64,000 nucleotides of DNA from assembly GCA_047967505.1 (NCBI GenBank), contig CM106538.1. One strand, given 5' to 3'. A program made the position numbers and the translations under genes. Shown piece by piece: positions 42,699-53,985 of the stretch. Source of the stretch: Dipteris shenzhenensis (lineage: Eukaryota > Polypodiophyta > Polypodiopsida > Gleicheniales). The notes under the pieces were generated by a model. That model made no database searches, was not told the origin of the DNA, and saw only the letters and a program-made list of their open reading frames with translations. How positions within the stretch are numbered: the stretch's first letter is position 1; each line of letters begins with the position of its first letter.

Positions 42699-42820
42699 GC
42701 ATGGTCTGGAACGCAGTGACACAAGGTGGTAATGCTGTGAGCTCGTGTGTTCTGGAGGCATGGTCAGGAAGAAAGTGACACAAGTTGGCAATATTGTGAG
42801 CTCTAGTGTGTTGTAGAGGT
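42699..42820. repeat. 60-bp tandem repeat, left of copia B (two units)
   Basis: Units AGGCATGGTC.GGAA.G.AGTGACACAAG.TGG and AATATTGTGAGCTCTAGTG.. at 42699-42757 and 42758-42817. Two further units lie at 48764-48833 and 48834-48894, so copia B was inserted into this array. Confidence 0.8.
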
Positions 42821-43173
42821 TGTTGAGATATCGAGCTCCACTCGTGATATGCCAGGGTGATCGTTGTGCATTTATGTCACCGACTTGTTAGCTGTAGATG
42901 CAGTTGGTACACTGCCCATGAATAATAGCTGGATGACAGCTATATTTATGTACTCTAGTTAGTGGCTCAGTTAGTATGTCACCTTAGTTAGCTGAGTTTG
43001 GTTTGAGACCCACATATAGGGTTCACCTATTCTTTTGTACATAGAGTTCTTTTGGCTTACACAATTAAGAAGAGGAAAATTGTTTTTAGCCTCCACCTTT
43101 GTTTATATTCCCCCATTGTGTATGTGAGAAAGCTGCAAGTGAGACTCCTTCCTTCTCTCCCACTCTCTTTACA
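42821..43173 (+). repeat. 5' LTR of copia B
   Basis: 353 bp, TGTTGAGATATC..CTCTTTACA, followed by TGATATCAGAGCT (43174-43186), the primer site with two mismatches. Confidence 0.95.
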
Positions 43174-43609
43174 TGATATCAGAGCTCGATTCGTGGTAAG
43201 AAGCTCAAGAAAGCAAACCAAGTTTGCGGTGTCCTAGTAAGAGGATCAGTGTTGCTTTCCTTTTTTTTCGAGTTTGGGAGTAAATCTCTGTAGGTAGCAC
43301 AGCTGCAAAGTGCAAGAGTGCACTGTCTCAGATTGGGATGCCCTTCGCGGTGTGGTGAAATTATTTTTTTGATTCGAGGCCATTTCGGGGCCCATTTTGG
43401 TGGCGGAAGTTTTCTGCAGGCACTATGGAAAGTGCCCTGTATTTGCTGTGCGACCACTGTTCTGTAGATCCGTGAAAAGTTATCATAGAAATTACATCGT
43501 ATGCTTGTGCGCAGAGATATTGGGAGTGACGAAATCATTCTTATTGCCTATTGATGCATAATCGTCACTAGGAAGTGACTGTGTGGTCAAATACCACTTT
43601 CGTTAGTTT

Positions 43610-43761
43610 TGCAGATTTGCCCTTGTGAGGCAAAAGTGTTTTTTTGCAATGCTAGAATATTTTGCAATGTTTTGTAATGGCGTCTTGCAGATTTGCCCTT
43701 GTGAGGCAAAAGTGTTTTTTTGCAATGCTAGAATATTTTGCAATGTTTTGTAATGGCGTCT
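43610..43761 (+). repeat. exact 76-bp tandem duplication across the gag start
   Basis: TGCAGATTTGCCCTTGTGAG through TTTGTAATGGCGTCT is present twice (43610-43685 and 43686-43761). It duplicates the gag ATG; only the second, at 43753, leads into gag. Copy A has a single copy. Confidence 0.95.
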
Positions 43762-44819
43762 GATGCTCTTTCATAGATTGTCACTGAAAAGCTTAACAAG
43801 AACAACTTCCAAGCATGGAAGTTTAGAATGATGAATTTTCTTAAGGGAAAAGGCTATTGGGAGTTCATTACTGGAGCTGAACAAGAACCAGTTGTTCCTA
43901 ATGTTCCTAATCAACAGGAGTTGCAGGCATTTAAAGGCTAGCACGAGAGAGCTAGAAAAGTTATGTACTAGCTGTCTATCAGTATTTCAGATTCTATGAT
44001 TGTGCATATTCAAGATGCAAGCACGCCGAAGGAGGCATGGGATACTTTGACAAAAATGTATAGCACAAATATGCAAGCCAGGAAAATGTAGCACAAGCAG
44101 GAGTTGCATAATGTGCAGAGAGAAAATATGAGCATCAATGACTACCACATTAAGGTGAAGAAGATTGCAGATGCACTTGCTTCTATTGGGTTGCCAGTGG
44201 AAGATGATGATTTAGTTTCTGTGACCTTGAATGGTCTAGGAAAGGATTATGCACAATTCCGAACATCCATTGCCATCCGTGAGAATTTTCCTGATTTTAA
44301 GGAGTTGATTGCTCTTCTAATTTCTGAAGAGCAGAGAAATGGTGGTGCATCTTCTTCATGAGGAACTTCAAAAGAAGCTGTCTTCTATTCAAATGCTGGA
44401 AGAGGTAGAGGCAGAGGTAGAGTAGGCTGATTTGGAGGCCGTGGTAGAAATCAGATTATGCAACAAAATTCAAAAAAACCAGTCCTATGGAGGAGGACAT
44501 GGTAACTTTAGAGGCAAGGGGAGCCAATGGTGGATGGCAGAGAGGCCAAAATGGAAACATCAATGTTGATTGCTACTATTATGGTAAAATGGGTCATATG
44601 GTTAAAGACTGCTATAAAAAGCAGAATGACATCATGATTGGAAAATTGCAGCAAGGCAATTATGCATCCTCTAGTAGACAGGGTGATGACAGAAATGAGC
44701 ATTTGTTTATGGTGCAGCACATGACCAATTCTGTGACAAGTGCAAAAGAAAGCAATGATGTGTGGTATGTTGATTTAGGTGCGTCAAACCCCATGACAGG
44801 TCATGCAGAATGGATGTAG
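43753..44819 (+). pseudogene. copia B gag and protease N-terminus
   Basis: From ATG 43753 the Gag frame has stops at 43774 (CAG in copy A), 43939 and 43969 (TGG in copy A) and near 44090. Open parts include ELHNVQRENMSINDYHIKVK and DDLVSVTLNGLGKDYAQFRT (UBN2 Gag). The zinc knuckle reads CYYYGKMGHMVKDC, where the second Cys has become Tyr. The protease motif reads WYVDLGASNPMTGHAEWM, with the active-site D-S-G changed to D-L-G. The protein would package RNA and process the polyprotein, but these changes disable it. Confidence 0.9.
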
Positions 44820-46100
44820 GATGCAAGTAAAATGAAAAGACCAAGATTTGTGGAGACTGGTGATGATACTGCACATCCTATTGTGCAGATTGGTAAAATT
44901 CCTTTGTCTATGTAGGATGGAAAAAAGAAATACCTGTCTAATGTATTTCATGTCCCGAATATCACCAAGAACCTGGTTTCTGTTGGTCAAATGGTTGAGC
45001 AGGGCTTGCAGGTTAGATTTAATCATCATGGATGCTTTGTTGAGGATATGAAAAATAAAGGTCGCTTGATAGCAAAAGGGGAGAAGAAGGGCATGATGTT
45101 TATGTTGGATGCGGACATGCCTAAATTGAGTGCAGCAATGTTTGCACTTGGGACCAGTGTAGTTGCAGATATTGATATCTGGCATAAACGCATTAGTCAT
45201 GTTAATGTATAGCGACTTAAATTAATGCAGGCCCAAAATATTGTTGCAGGATTGCCTGAGTTCAAGGTTGCAGAAATGCATAAGGTATGTGAAGCCTGTC
45301 AATTTGGAAAACAAGAAAGAAAACCATTTCCTAGACATGTTCAAGAGAGTAAGAGGCCATTGGAATTAATTCACTTTGATGTGTGGACTACTAAAGCTGC
45401 ATCTATTGGAGGCTATCATTATTTTGACACTCTTATTGATGACTACAGCAGAAAAGTTTGGGTGTATTTTATGAAAAAGAAAAGTGAAGTGTTTGGGCAT
45501 TTCAAAGCTTTTAAAGCTATGGTTGAAAAAGAAACAGGCTTGCAAATAAAATGCCTAAGGTCAGATGGAGGGGGATAGTACCTCTCATTTGAGTTTACAA
45601 GTTTCTTGTGGGAGCATGGCATAAAGCAGCAATATTCATGTAGTCATACCCCACAACAAAATGGACTTGCAAAAAGGAAAAACAGGCATATTGGAGAGGT
45701 ATCTCGTGCCATGCTTAACGAAAAAGACCTACCAGATTATTATTGGGTTGAAGCAGTTGCTACAGCAGTCTACATAATGAACAAGACTCCCACTGTAGCA
45801 ATACATGGCATGATGCTAGAGGAGAGGTATACTAGTAGGAAACCAGATATTTCTCATTTGAAAGTTTTTGGTTGCATTGCAAATGTTCATGTGCCAAATG
45901 AGTTGAGATCCAAGTTGGATCCAAAAGCTGAGAAGTGCATCTTTATTGGTTATTCTCTACAGCATAAAGGGTATAGATGCTATAACCCTTCTACTCGTAA
46001 GTTTACAGTGAGTAGAGATGTTGTTCTTGATGAGATGAGCAGCTGGTATAAACCAGTAAATGTGATTGATGATGTAGATGCATAAAATGGTAATGCTGGA
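44820..46100 (+). pseudogene. copia B integrase region
   Basis: Contains VFHVPNITKNLVSVGQ-type protease end, DIWHKRISHVNV (GAG pre-integrase; HHCC zinc part with CEACQFGKQERKPF), HFDVWTTKAASIGGYHYF with DDYSRKVWVYFMKKKSEVFG, IKCLRSDGGG then TAG where Glu is expected, CSHTPQQNGLAKRKNRHIGE and HLKVFGCIANVHVPNELRSK. This is the copia integrase core with the first two catalytic Asp residues; the third acidic residue should be the Glu of NG(V/L)AER, here Lys. It would insert cDNA in the genome. Stops occur at 44913, 45210 and 45577. Confidence 0.9.
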
Positions 46101-46525
46101 CAGAATTCATAGCAACAATCACAAAATATTAGTGGATCTGCAGTGTCCTCTAGCAGTGGTTCACATACTTTGCCATGGACAGGAAGATATTTCTCATTTG
46201 AAAGTTTTTGGTTGCATTGCCTATCTTCATGTGCCAGATGAGTTGAGATCCAAGTTGGATCCAAAAGCTGAGAAGTGCATCTTTATTGGTTATTCTCTAC
46301 ACAGCAGAAAGGGTATAGATGCTACAACCCTTCTACTTGTAAGTTTCCAATGAGCAGAGATGTTTTTTATGAGATGAGCAGCTCGTATAAACCAGTAAAT
46401 GTGATTGATGATGTAGATGTACAAATTGGTAATGCTACACAGAATTCACAGTAGCAATCACAAAATATTAGTGGACCTGTAGTGTCCTCTAGCAGTGGTT
46501 TACATACTTCACCATGGACAGGAAG
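45846..46525 (+). repeat. 340-bp direct duplication inside copia B
   Basis: GATATTTCTCATTTGAAAGT begins at 45846 and again at 46186; the whole 340-bp block to CCATGGACAGGAAGAT is repeated with scattered differences. It duplicates the C-terminal part of integrase and the linker. Confidence 0.9.
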
Positions 46526-46559
46526 ATTGAGATCAGGAGGATCTCCTCAAAGCAATGTA

Positions 46560-48400
46560 GATAGTGGTATGGAAGTATCACGAAAAGGAAAAGAGAAAGT
46601 ATATCAGCCCATGTTGATGTGAATGCAGCTCACTCTTATGTGGATGGTGAATCCAGTGGCTTAGAACAGAGCCTTAATGATGAGTTGGGTATTCCTTCTA
46701 TTGTTATACTTGGAGTAAGGAAGACAAGGAATGTTTTGAGAGCACCTGGTAGTGAGCCTATTTTGCGTAGGTCTACCAGAGCTAGGTATCCTGTGGATAG
46801 GCTGAAATATGATGGATTTACAGCCATTCACTATGCCTATATGGTCAAAGTGATACATGAACCAGAACCCACTTCTTTTGAGCAAGCCATGGGAAAAGAA
46901 AAATGGGAGAAAGCCATGGATGAAGAAATGGATGCCTTGGAAGCAAATGCTACATGGGAATTGGTGCCTTTGCCTAAAGACAAGAATGCAATTGGCTACA
47001 AGTGGGTTTATAAGGTGAAGCACAATGCAAATGGTTCTGTGAACACATACAAGGCAAGATTAGTTGTCAAGGGGTATGCACAGACATATGGCATTGATTA
47101 TGAAGAAACATTCGGTCCAGTTGCAAGGATGGCAACTGTAAGAGTATAGTCATTGCTATGGCTGCATGAAAGGGATGGTCTTTACATCAGATGGATCTAA
47201 AGAATGCCTTCTTGCATGGTGATTTGCAAGAAGAGGTCTATATGGAGCAGCCACCAGGTTATGTTCATGCTGTGCATCCTGAGTGTGTTTGCAGGTTGAA
47301 GAAAGCCTTGTATGGCTTGAAGCAAGCACCCAGAGCATGGTTTGACAAGCTAGGACAATATCTTGTCAATATTGGCTTTCAGATTTCCAAGGCAGATTTC
47401 TCACTTTATGTGAGAAAGCAGAGAAGGGTATTATGCTGCTTGTCATTTATGTTGATGATTTGATCATCATAGGTGATAGTGATGAAGATATCCTTCATCT
47501 GAAAATGCTATTGAAGCAGAAGTTTGAGATGAAGGATTTGCGAGAGCTGCGTTACTTCTTGGGCATTGAGGTGATTAGATCCACAAGTAGGATATGGCTC
47601 TTGTAGAGGCAGTATGGATTGGACATGTTGTCCAAATATGGGATGACAGGCTGTAAGTCTATTTCAGTTCCTTTGGAGCAGAATGTGAAGTTGGGTGCAG
47701 ATGTAAGTGAGCTTCTGGAAGACCCTACTATGTATATACGCATAGTAGGAAGTTTGATTTATATGACTATTACCAAGCCAAATTTGAGCTATGCTATTGG
47801 GTTGGTAAGTCAGTTTATGTAGGCTCCAAGGAAACCACATTTGGATGCGGCTAGACGCATACTAAGGTATGTAAAGTCCACATTGCAGTATGGACTATTT
47901 TATGAGCTTGGGGTTCAGATATAGTTGCATGGATACAATGATGCTGGTTGGGCTAGTAGTATTTTTGATAGACGATCTACAAGTGGATATATGTTCTCTT
48001 TTGGGAGTGCTGCAGTCACTTGGAGCAGCAAGAAACAGCCTACAATTGCCTTGTCGAGCACAGAGGATGAGTATAGGGGTGTAGCAATGGCTACATGTGA
48101 GGTAGCTTGGTTGCATAAGCTACTTTATGATATGCATCAGTCTATAGATGGGCCAGTTGTCATTTATTGTGACAACATGAGCAGTATACACTTGGCAAAT
48201 AACCCAGTCTATCATGCTAGAACAAAGCATATTGAGGTGCATTATCACTATGTGCGGGAGAAGGTTCTAGGAGGTTTTATTGATCTAGTTTATGTTAACA
48301 CAGAGGATTAGGTAGCTAACATATTCATGAAGGCATTGGGTGCATAGAAGCTGCGCAAGTTCAGAGACCTGCTTAGTGTGCAGGAATTGGGATTGAGCTC
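46560..48400 (+). pseudogene. copia B reverse transcriptase and RNase H
   Basis: Linker [20 protein letters not shown], then [40 protein letters not shown], a frameshift with stop after MATVRV (about 47146), [61 protein letters not shown] (YVDD at 47448-47459), SLIYMTITKPNLSYAIGLVS, DRRSTSGYMFSFGSAAVTWS, IALSSTEDEYRGVAMATCEV and ARTKHIEVHYHYVREKVLGG. Nonsense codons at 47604, 47820, 47922 and 48309 are CAG in sister copies. The enzyme would copy element RNA into DNA. Confidence 0.95.
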
Positions 48401-48409
48401 GAGGGGGAG
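48399..48409 (+). other. polypurine tract of copia B
   Basis: CGAGGGGGAG directly precedes the 3' LTR; the same tract is at 62984-62995 in copy C. Confidence 0.8.
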
Positions 48410-48762
48410 TATTGAGATATTGAGCTCCACTCGTGATATGCCAGGGTGACCGTTGTGCATTTATGTCACCAACTTGTTAGCTGCAGATGCGGTTGGTACA
48501 CCGCCCATGATTAATAGCTGGATGACAGCTATCTTTATGTACTCTAGTTAGTGGCTCAGTTAGTATGCCACCTTAGTTAGTTGAGTTTGGTTTGAGACCC
48601 ACATATAGTGTTCACCTATTCTTTTATACTTAGAGTTCTTTTGGCTTACACAACTAAGAAGAGGAAAACTGTTTTTAGCCTCCACTTTTGTGTATATTCC
48701 CCCATTGTGCATGTGAGAAAGCTGCAAGTGAGACTCCTTCCTTCTCTCCCACTCTCTTTACA
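48410..48762 (+). repeat. 3' LTR of copia B
   Basis: 353 bp, starting TATTGAGATATTGAG (TG changed to TA) and ending CTCTTTACA. It differs from the 5' LTR at about 19 sites. Confidence 0.95.
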
Positions 48763-48894
48763 GAGGCATAATCAGGAACAAAGTGACCAAAGTGGCCAAA
48801 GATTGTAATATTGTGAGATCTAGTGTGTTCTAGAGGCATGGTCAAGAAGAAAGTGATAGAAGTTGACAATATTGTGAGCTCTAGTGTGTTCTAG
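48763..48894. repeat. 60-bp tandem repeat, right of copia B (two units)
   Basis: Continuation of the array at 42699-42820; units AGGCAT..TCA.GAA.AAAGTGA and AATATTGTGAG.TCTAGTGTGTTCTAG. Confidence 0.8.
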
Positions 48895-49666
48895 AACATG
48901 AAAAATGCAATGGATGACTTGAACTTACAGTTTGACTAACTAGATAGTCATGGAAGGTTTTGCCAAGGGTCCACATAAGCTTCCGAAGAGGAAGGATGCA
49001 TTTCTTAAACTATGTACCTTCCTTGCCTATCTTCTTTACAAGATCCTATTGTAACATAGGAGTGGGAAGTAGTGGAATCTTTGATATAACTGACAATGGA
49101 CTGCCTGTAAGTTATGTGTAGAAATACCTTTTAGTCATGGAAAACGAAATGTATAGTCCTTCAACTTTACTTGAAATGGTGAAATAGCAGGCAAGAATCT
49201 AGAGAAATGCATGAAAATTTCCATTTTATCCCTCGTGCAACATCAAACAATGTGTTTGACTCTACTACAAGCTGTCCATAAATTGTAGGTTGGCATTTTG
49301 GAATTTGCATAGGTTTTCTTCATGACTTGGAGGACATTAAAAGGATCGATGGTTTTATTGTGTGGTTTTGTGTCCAAAGTTTTCAGGTAATATGTATAAA
49401 GTTTTCCTGCTTAAAGTTTTCATGTCTAAAGTTTACAATTTATACCTATTTTTCCCCGATTTTCCAGTCAAATATCATAGAGCTACTCATGCTCTCAATT
49501 TTGAACTAAAAAAATTTGCAATTAGAGTTATAGCGCAAAAGTTATAGCTATTTTACTATTCTCTTCATATTCCATGCAATTAAGTTCTATTACTTGTATA
49601 TATATTTTTGTAAAAATAATTTAGGAAAATAATATGAATATTCCAAGTCAAAATAATACTCTCAAC
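48895..49666. other. unassigned AT-rich
   Basis: A short direct repeat of AAAGTTTTC(A/C)(T/G)G lies near 49376-49420. No gene recognised. Confidence 0.35.
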
Positions 49667-49949
49667 CAAGTTTGGTAATTTTGGTGACCATTTTTGGCAA
49701 ATGTAGGAGGAATTTGACCATGGTGCAGAAGGCAAAGTTGGTCAGGAGATCATGGGGTGTCAAAAAATGCACAAACCTGCCACGGCACGAATTTGGCCAT
49801 CTAGAGGGTGTCCAGATGAGCAAATTTGTGCCGTGGCCAGTTGTGCATTTTTTGACACCCCATGATATCCTGACCAACTTTGCCTTTTGCGCTGTGGTCA
49901 AATTCCTCCTTTATTTGCCAAAAATGGACATCAAAATGGCCGAAGTTGT
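49667..49949. repeat. fold-back hairpin element, copy 1
   Basis: 283 bp forming one long imperfect inverted repeat centred near 49808. The left arm runs through CATTTTTGGCAAATG, GGCAAAGTTGGTCAGGA, ATGGGGTGTCAAAAAATGCA and GCCACGGCACGAATTTG; the right arm is the reverse complement with few mismatches. Almost no loop. It is a fold-back MITE-like element or a hairpin RNA source. Confidence 0.9.
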
Positions 49950-50021
49950 CAAACTCCGTCATCTACCTCTTCAAAATCTATATTTCTTCATAGGAAATCA
50001 TGAAGTGTGTCGATCCTTTAC

Positions 50022-50345
50022 AAGGTGATATAGTAGCAAACCTAAAAATTAAAATAAAAGATACATGGACATAGCCAACCTCCATGACTAAGAAAACATA
50101 GAAAATGAAAATTTTAGATTCCTCTTCAAAATATATATTTTCTCATGTAATGCATCAAATTATTTCAAGGTGATTTACTGATATGAAATCAAATATTTCA
50201 TTGACATAGCCAACCTAAAAGGTGGCTCCAAAGGCAAGATAAAGAAAGAAAATGAAAATTTACAAGGTGATGTAGTGGAAGATCAAAGTCTTCTGGATTA
50301 AATTAAAAATTACATTGACATAGCCAACCTACAAGGTTCCTCCAA
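50022..50345. repeat. degenerate 110-130-bp direct repeat, three copies
   Basis: Blocks CAAGGTGAT(A/T/G)TA and TTGACATAGCCAACCT.(C/A)AAGG recur around 50020, 50168 and 50268, between the two hairpins. Confidence 0.6.
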
Positions 50346-50524
50346 AGCGCAAGAAATTATATAGAGAATATATTGCCTAAGGGTCTTACCAGATCTGTGC
50401 TACAAGGCACATAAGTTGTCATATTGACCAATTGTCATTTGCTAAGTTACTTTGTAAATATTTTCTTTTCCATGTTTATCATGTTGAAGTTGATGCATCT
50501 ATAAAGACACATGGATTTCAATTA

Positions 50525-50844
50525 GGTAGATGAAGAAATTTGACAATTTGGGCCATTCCAATGTCCATTTTGGGCAAATGTTGAAGGAATTCGACCGGGG
50601 CACTAAAGACAAAGTTGGTCGAGATGTCATGGGGTGTCTAAAAATGTAAAAACCCACCATGGCGCGAATTTGGCCATTTGGAGGGCGTCCAAATGGCCAA
50701 ATTCATGCCATGGTGGGTTTTGGCATTTTGGACACCTCATGATGTCCCGACCAACTTTGCCTTCTCCACCACGATCAAATTTCTCCTACATTTGCAAAAA
50801 ATTGACATTGAAATGGCCAAAGTTGTCAAATTTCTTCATCTACC
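50525..50844. repeat. fold-back hairpin element, copy 2
   Basis: 320-bp imperfect inverted repeat centred near 50684. It begins GGTAGATGAAGAAATTTGAC and ends GTCAAATTTCTTCATCTACC. Inner arms match copy 1 (GCAAAGTTGGTC..TGGGGTGTC). The right flank (CTTCAAAATCTATATTTCTT) is also shared with copy 1, so both are copies of one element. Confidence 0.9.
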
Positions 50845-52119
50845 CCTTCAAAATCTATATTTCTTTGTAGAAAATCATGAAATGCATCAATCCTTTACAA
50901 GGTGATGTATAAAAATCTCAAATTTTGGTTTTTAAACACTCCATCTAATCAATGTGGTGCCATGGCCAAATCCCTTCTACATATGTATTGGAATGGCTTA
51001 ACTTGGCAAACAACATTTTATTGACTTGTAAGTTACATCAAAGTGTGATACATGAATTGTTTTTGCTTTAGATAGAAGAATATTATTGGAAATAGGTTTT
51101 TGTATTTCAAATTGTATTACAAAGAGGCTTCATAGCTTGTTTCTCTCCTTTTTCAATTCTAATACACCAATAATAGGGTCTTTGAATCCTCAACTAAGTC
51201 CTTAGAAAGACCGCTATGCTATTTGGAATCTCACATTCAACTCGTAAGTTCTTATAATCTCATGTACAACACATTGGAATGGATCACATAGGTTGCTTTG
51301 GGTCTCAATACTGTGAATTCTCCATGCCTTCTTGTTCCAAATGGATAGATTCTCCATTCCTGTTTGCTACTACACACATGAAGAAACATCATTTTAGAAA
51401 TTTAAATTTAAATAGATGTAATGCATCATGTGAATTCTTCTTCTTCAATAAACTTTTGAGCTTCAAGACTTACATTAGTAGCATCACAAGCTCCAGGCAT
51501 CTCGTTTGCATCACCATTCCCTTCAAGTCCTGCATCACCTCCAAAACAACTTGCTCATGCATGACTTTGTGTCTTTCAATATGAAGAGTCCATATCATCC
51601 ATGCTCACCATTCTTATATCATCGTCCATGAAGGTCCTGAAAGAACAACTAAGGGAACCTTAGCAAAAGCAATGCACCACTGTGGATAATCCAAAGTAAG
51701 AAATTACATTAAAACACTACGAAATTAACATTTTATCTCATATTCTCCTCTTTAGAGCACCTACTGAGGTTCAAGATGCTTCTTTTCTTGAAAAAAACAA
51801 TCATGGATCACAGATTGATCCTGCAACTATACGTACGGTCACATGGTAACATGGGAGATCTCCACAAATGGTGCCATCAATAGTCACAGAGTTTACAGAG
51901 ACTGTGATAGGCCATGATAGAAGGTAGGTGACGTTTGAGGAGGGATGAGAAGGACCATGAATGATTACAAGGGAGGAGAAGCAAGTGGAGGACTAGGTGT
52001 GAGGATGAAGGAAGACGAATACGCATGAGTAGGAGGAGTAGAAGCAACAGGAGTAGACATGAGCATGAGGCAAGAGGAGCTTGCATGAGTAAAGGAGGAC
52101 TAGGCATGAGCATGAGGGA
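50845..52119. other. unassigned
   Basis: The part up to about 50910 repeats the flank of hairpin copy 1. The rest has no recognised coding or repeat feature. Confidence 0.35.
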
Positions 52120-52490
52120 AGATGAGAATGGATGAGCATGAGGGAGGAGGAGGAGCAGGAGAAAGCAGCAGGGGGGGAGGAGGAGGATGCATGTGGGAGG
52201 AGGGAGGAGGAAGAAAAAGCAGTAGGGGGAGGAGGAGGATGCATGTGGGAGGAGGGAGGAGGAGGCGTCTGGACAAAGGGAGGAGGAAGGGGGGAGGGAG
52301 GAGGGAGGAGGAGGAGGAGGAGGAGGAGGAGGAGGAATGGGACGTGTGGAAGAGGAGGGAGGAGGGAGATAAGGAGGAGGATGGGGGGAGGAGGGGGGGA
52401 GGGAGGAAGGAGGCAGGGGAGGAGGAGGAGGAGGAATGGGACCTGTGGAAGAGGAGGAAGGAGGAAAATGGGGGGAGGAGGAGGGAATTC
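52120..52490. repeat. GGA-rich minisatellite
   Basis: (GGA)n with embedded 100-bp (GGAATGGGAC.TGTGGAAGAGG at 52333 and 52433) and about 52-bp (GATGCATGTGGGAGG at 52186 and 52238) repeats. Both strands have long low-complexity open frames (Gly/Glu/Arg or Ser/Pro/Leu) that I do not call as genes. Confidence 0.8.
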
Positions 52491-52654
52491 AAATTCAAAA
52501 TTCAAAATTCAAAAGTTTGGCTTTGGAGGATGGGGGGAGGAGGGAGAGAGAGAAAATTCAAATTTGAAATTCAAAATTTTGACTTTGGGAAAAGTGCCCC
52601 AATTATGAGCAATAAGCCATATTATAGGAAGCTCACCAAGGAGTATCCAAAGGA

Positions 52655-53690
52655 CATTTTTAAGGTGAAGGAATAGCACAGAAGATTTTCCAGGTAGGAC
52701 TGTGGTGGTCAACAATATTAAAGATGTGCATGATTTTGCAACAAAATGTTGGTATTTCCAAAGGGATGGGCAACCCACAGATTCTCATTGGATGCCTTTG
52801 AATACAATGCTTCCACTAGATTCATTTTAGAAATGGGGGCTAGATTTTGTGGGCCTATTTAAGCCAACTACTAGGCACATTGGAAACATGTACATTTGGC
52901 TAGCCATGGACTACTGTACTAAATGAGTAGCAGCATAGGCACTTTGGGATAATTCTGCAAATAGTATGGCAAAATTCCTTCATTCGAATTTTGGATGTTC
53001 GGATCGAGCTGGTATCAGATTAAGGTGATCATTTCCAAGGCAAACTATTAAGAAATTGACTACGGTACATATGATTGTTCACAAAAAAGCATCCACTTAT
53101 CACCCACAATGAAATGGGCAGGTAGAAAGTACAAAAAAATAGTGATGAAAAGCGTTTTGAAATTTGATGGTGTCAAAAAATAAGATAAATGGGGACACCA
53201 AATTATGGGCATTCTGGACTACATATAAGGTCAGCACCACCAGAATGACACCATTCAAGTTGGTCTATGGATTGGAAGTAGTGGTACCCATGAAATTCAT
53301 TGCTGAAGAATTCATACTTATAGAGAAACTGAGTCCACAAGATTCAGTTGAATTTTGACATAATCAGCTCTAGCACAGCTTGAAGAGGATCGACTAGAAT
53401 GCCAATACACAATGCAGATCATTCAAGAACATAGATAGGCATGGGCAAAAGGAAATATTAAGTTCAAGATGTTCAAGGAAGGAGATTGGGGGTTGATGTT
53501 CAATTCAAGTTGGGGAAATTTTTGGGAAATTTGAAGCTAAGATATGATGATCCATTTAAAATCATTGAGGATTTGGGTCAAGGAACATTCTGATTGCTTG
53601 ATTTACATGGATACACTCTACCTAAGCCAATTAATGGATTCTGATGCAAACCCTTTGTTAGTCTTCATAACCAACCCGATGAGTTGAAAG
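52655..53690 (+). pseudogene. gypsy integrase remnant
   Basis: In changing frames: VGLWWSTILKDVHDFATKCW (zinc-binding segment; the Trp-Trp-Pro..H/C pattern), QPTDSHWMPLNTMLPLDSF, KWGLDFVGLFKPTTRHIGNM, YIWLAMDYCTK, KASTYHPQ.NGQVEST-like sequence near 53090, FKLVYGLEVVVPMKF near 53250 and KEGDW near 53480. This is the Ty3/gypsy integrase, with the first Asp of (G/L)DFVG and the A-(M/T)-D-Y..K core. Many TAG/TGA codons interrupt it. It ends before a TGATACTGCTATG that could be an LTR start near 53700. Confidence 0.8.
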
Positions 53691-53699
53691 TGGAAGTTT

Positions 53700-53985
53700 G
53701 ATACTGCTATGTGCCTCACGTTGTCTGTGCTATGAGTAGTACACTAATCGCATTATAGTGACCTAGTATGCTAAACAACACACTATGCATGCTATGTGGC
53801 AGATTGTGCCTCGATTGTGCATGCTATGAAGTATATTTTTGCAGCCCATTTTATTGCTATAGAGCAAACCTATATACATTCTATCCATATAACATATTAA
53901 TGCACCATTTATTCTCATGTAGCATATTAAAAACTGCTATAGAGCACACAACCACAACTCACAGCAGACAATACATATAGAAATT
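53700..53985. other. AT-rich region, possible LTR remnant
   Basis: GCTATG.., CTATAGAGCA and GCATATTA motifs recur, loosely like the 33.1-33.6 kb repeat. It follows the gypsy integrase remnant, so it may be LTR-derived. No boundary could be proved. Confidence 0.3.

Larger units (their letters stand above)
42821..48762 (+). mobile_element. Copia family 1, copy B (complete, degenerate)
   Basis: 5.9-kb element with both LTRs (353 bp each), primer site, gag, protease, integrase, RT, RNase H and polypurine tract in copia order. GAGGT before and GAGGC after the element is a near 5-bp target duplication. By my count the two LTRs differ at about 19 positions, mostly C/T or G/A. More than a dozen stops make it inactive. 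Confidence 0.95.

Noticed and set aside
42362-42732. Ser/Leu-rich plus-strand ORFs (96 and 121 codons)
   Set aside because: They read a pyrimidine-rich 21/42-bp minisatellite; two frames are open simultaneously.
49672-50028. 118-codon ORF in hairpin copy 1 and similar ORFs in copy 2
   Set aside because: The arms are inverted repeats, so the frame reads the same sequence twice in opposite sense. The structure explains it better than coding does.
52122-52676. 184-codon Gly/Glu/Arg-rich ORF resembling an RNA-binding or acidic repeat protein
   Set aside because: It is a translation of the (GGA)n minisatellite; alternative frames are equally long on both strands.
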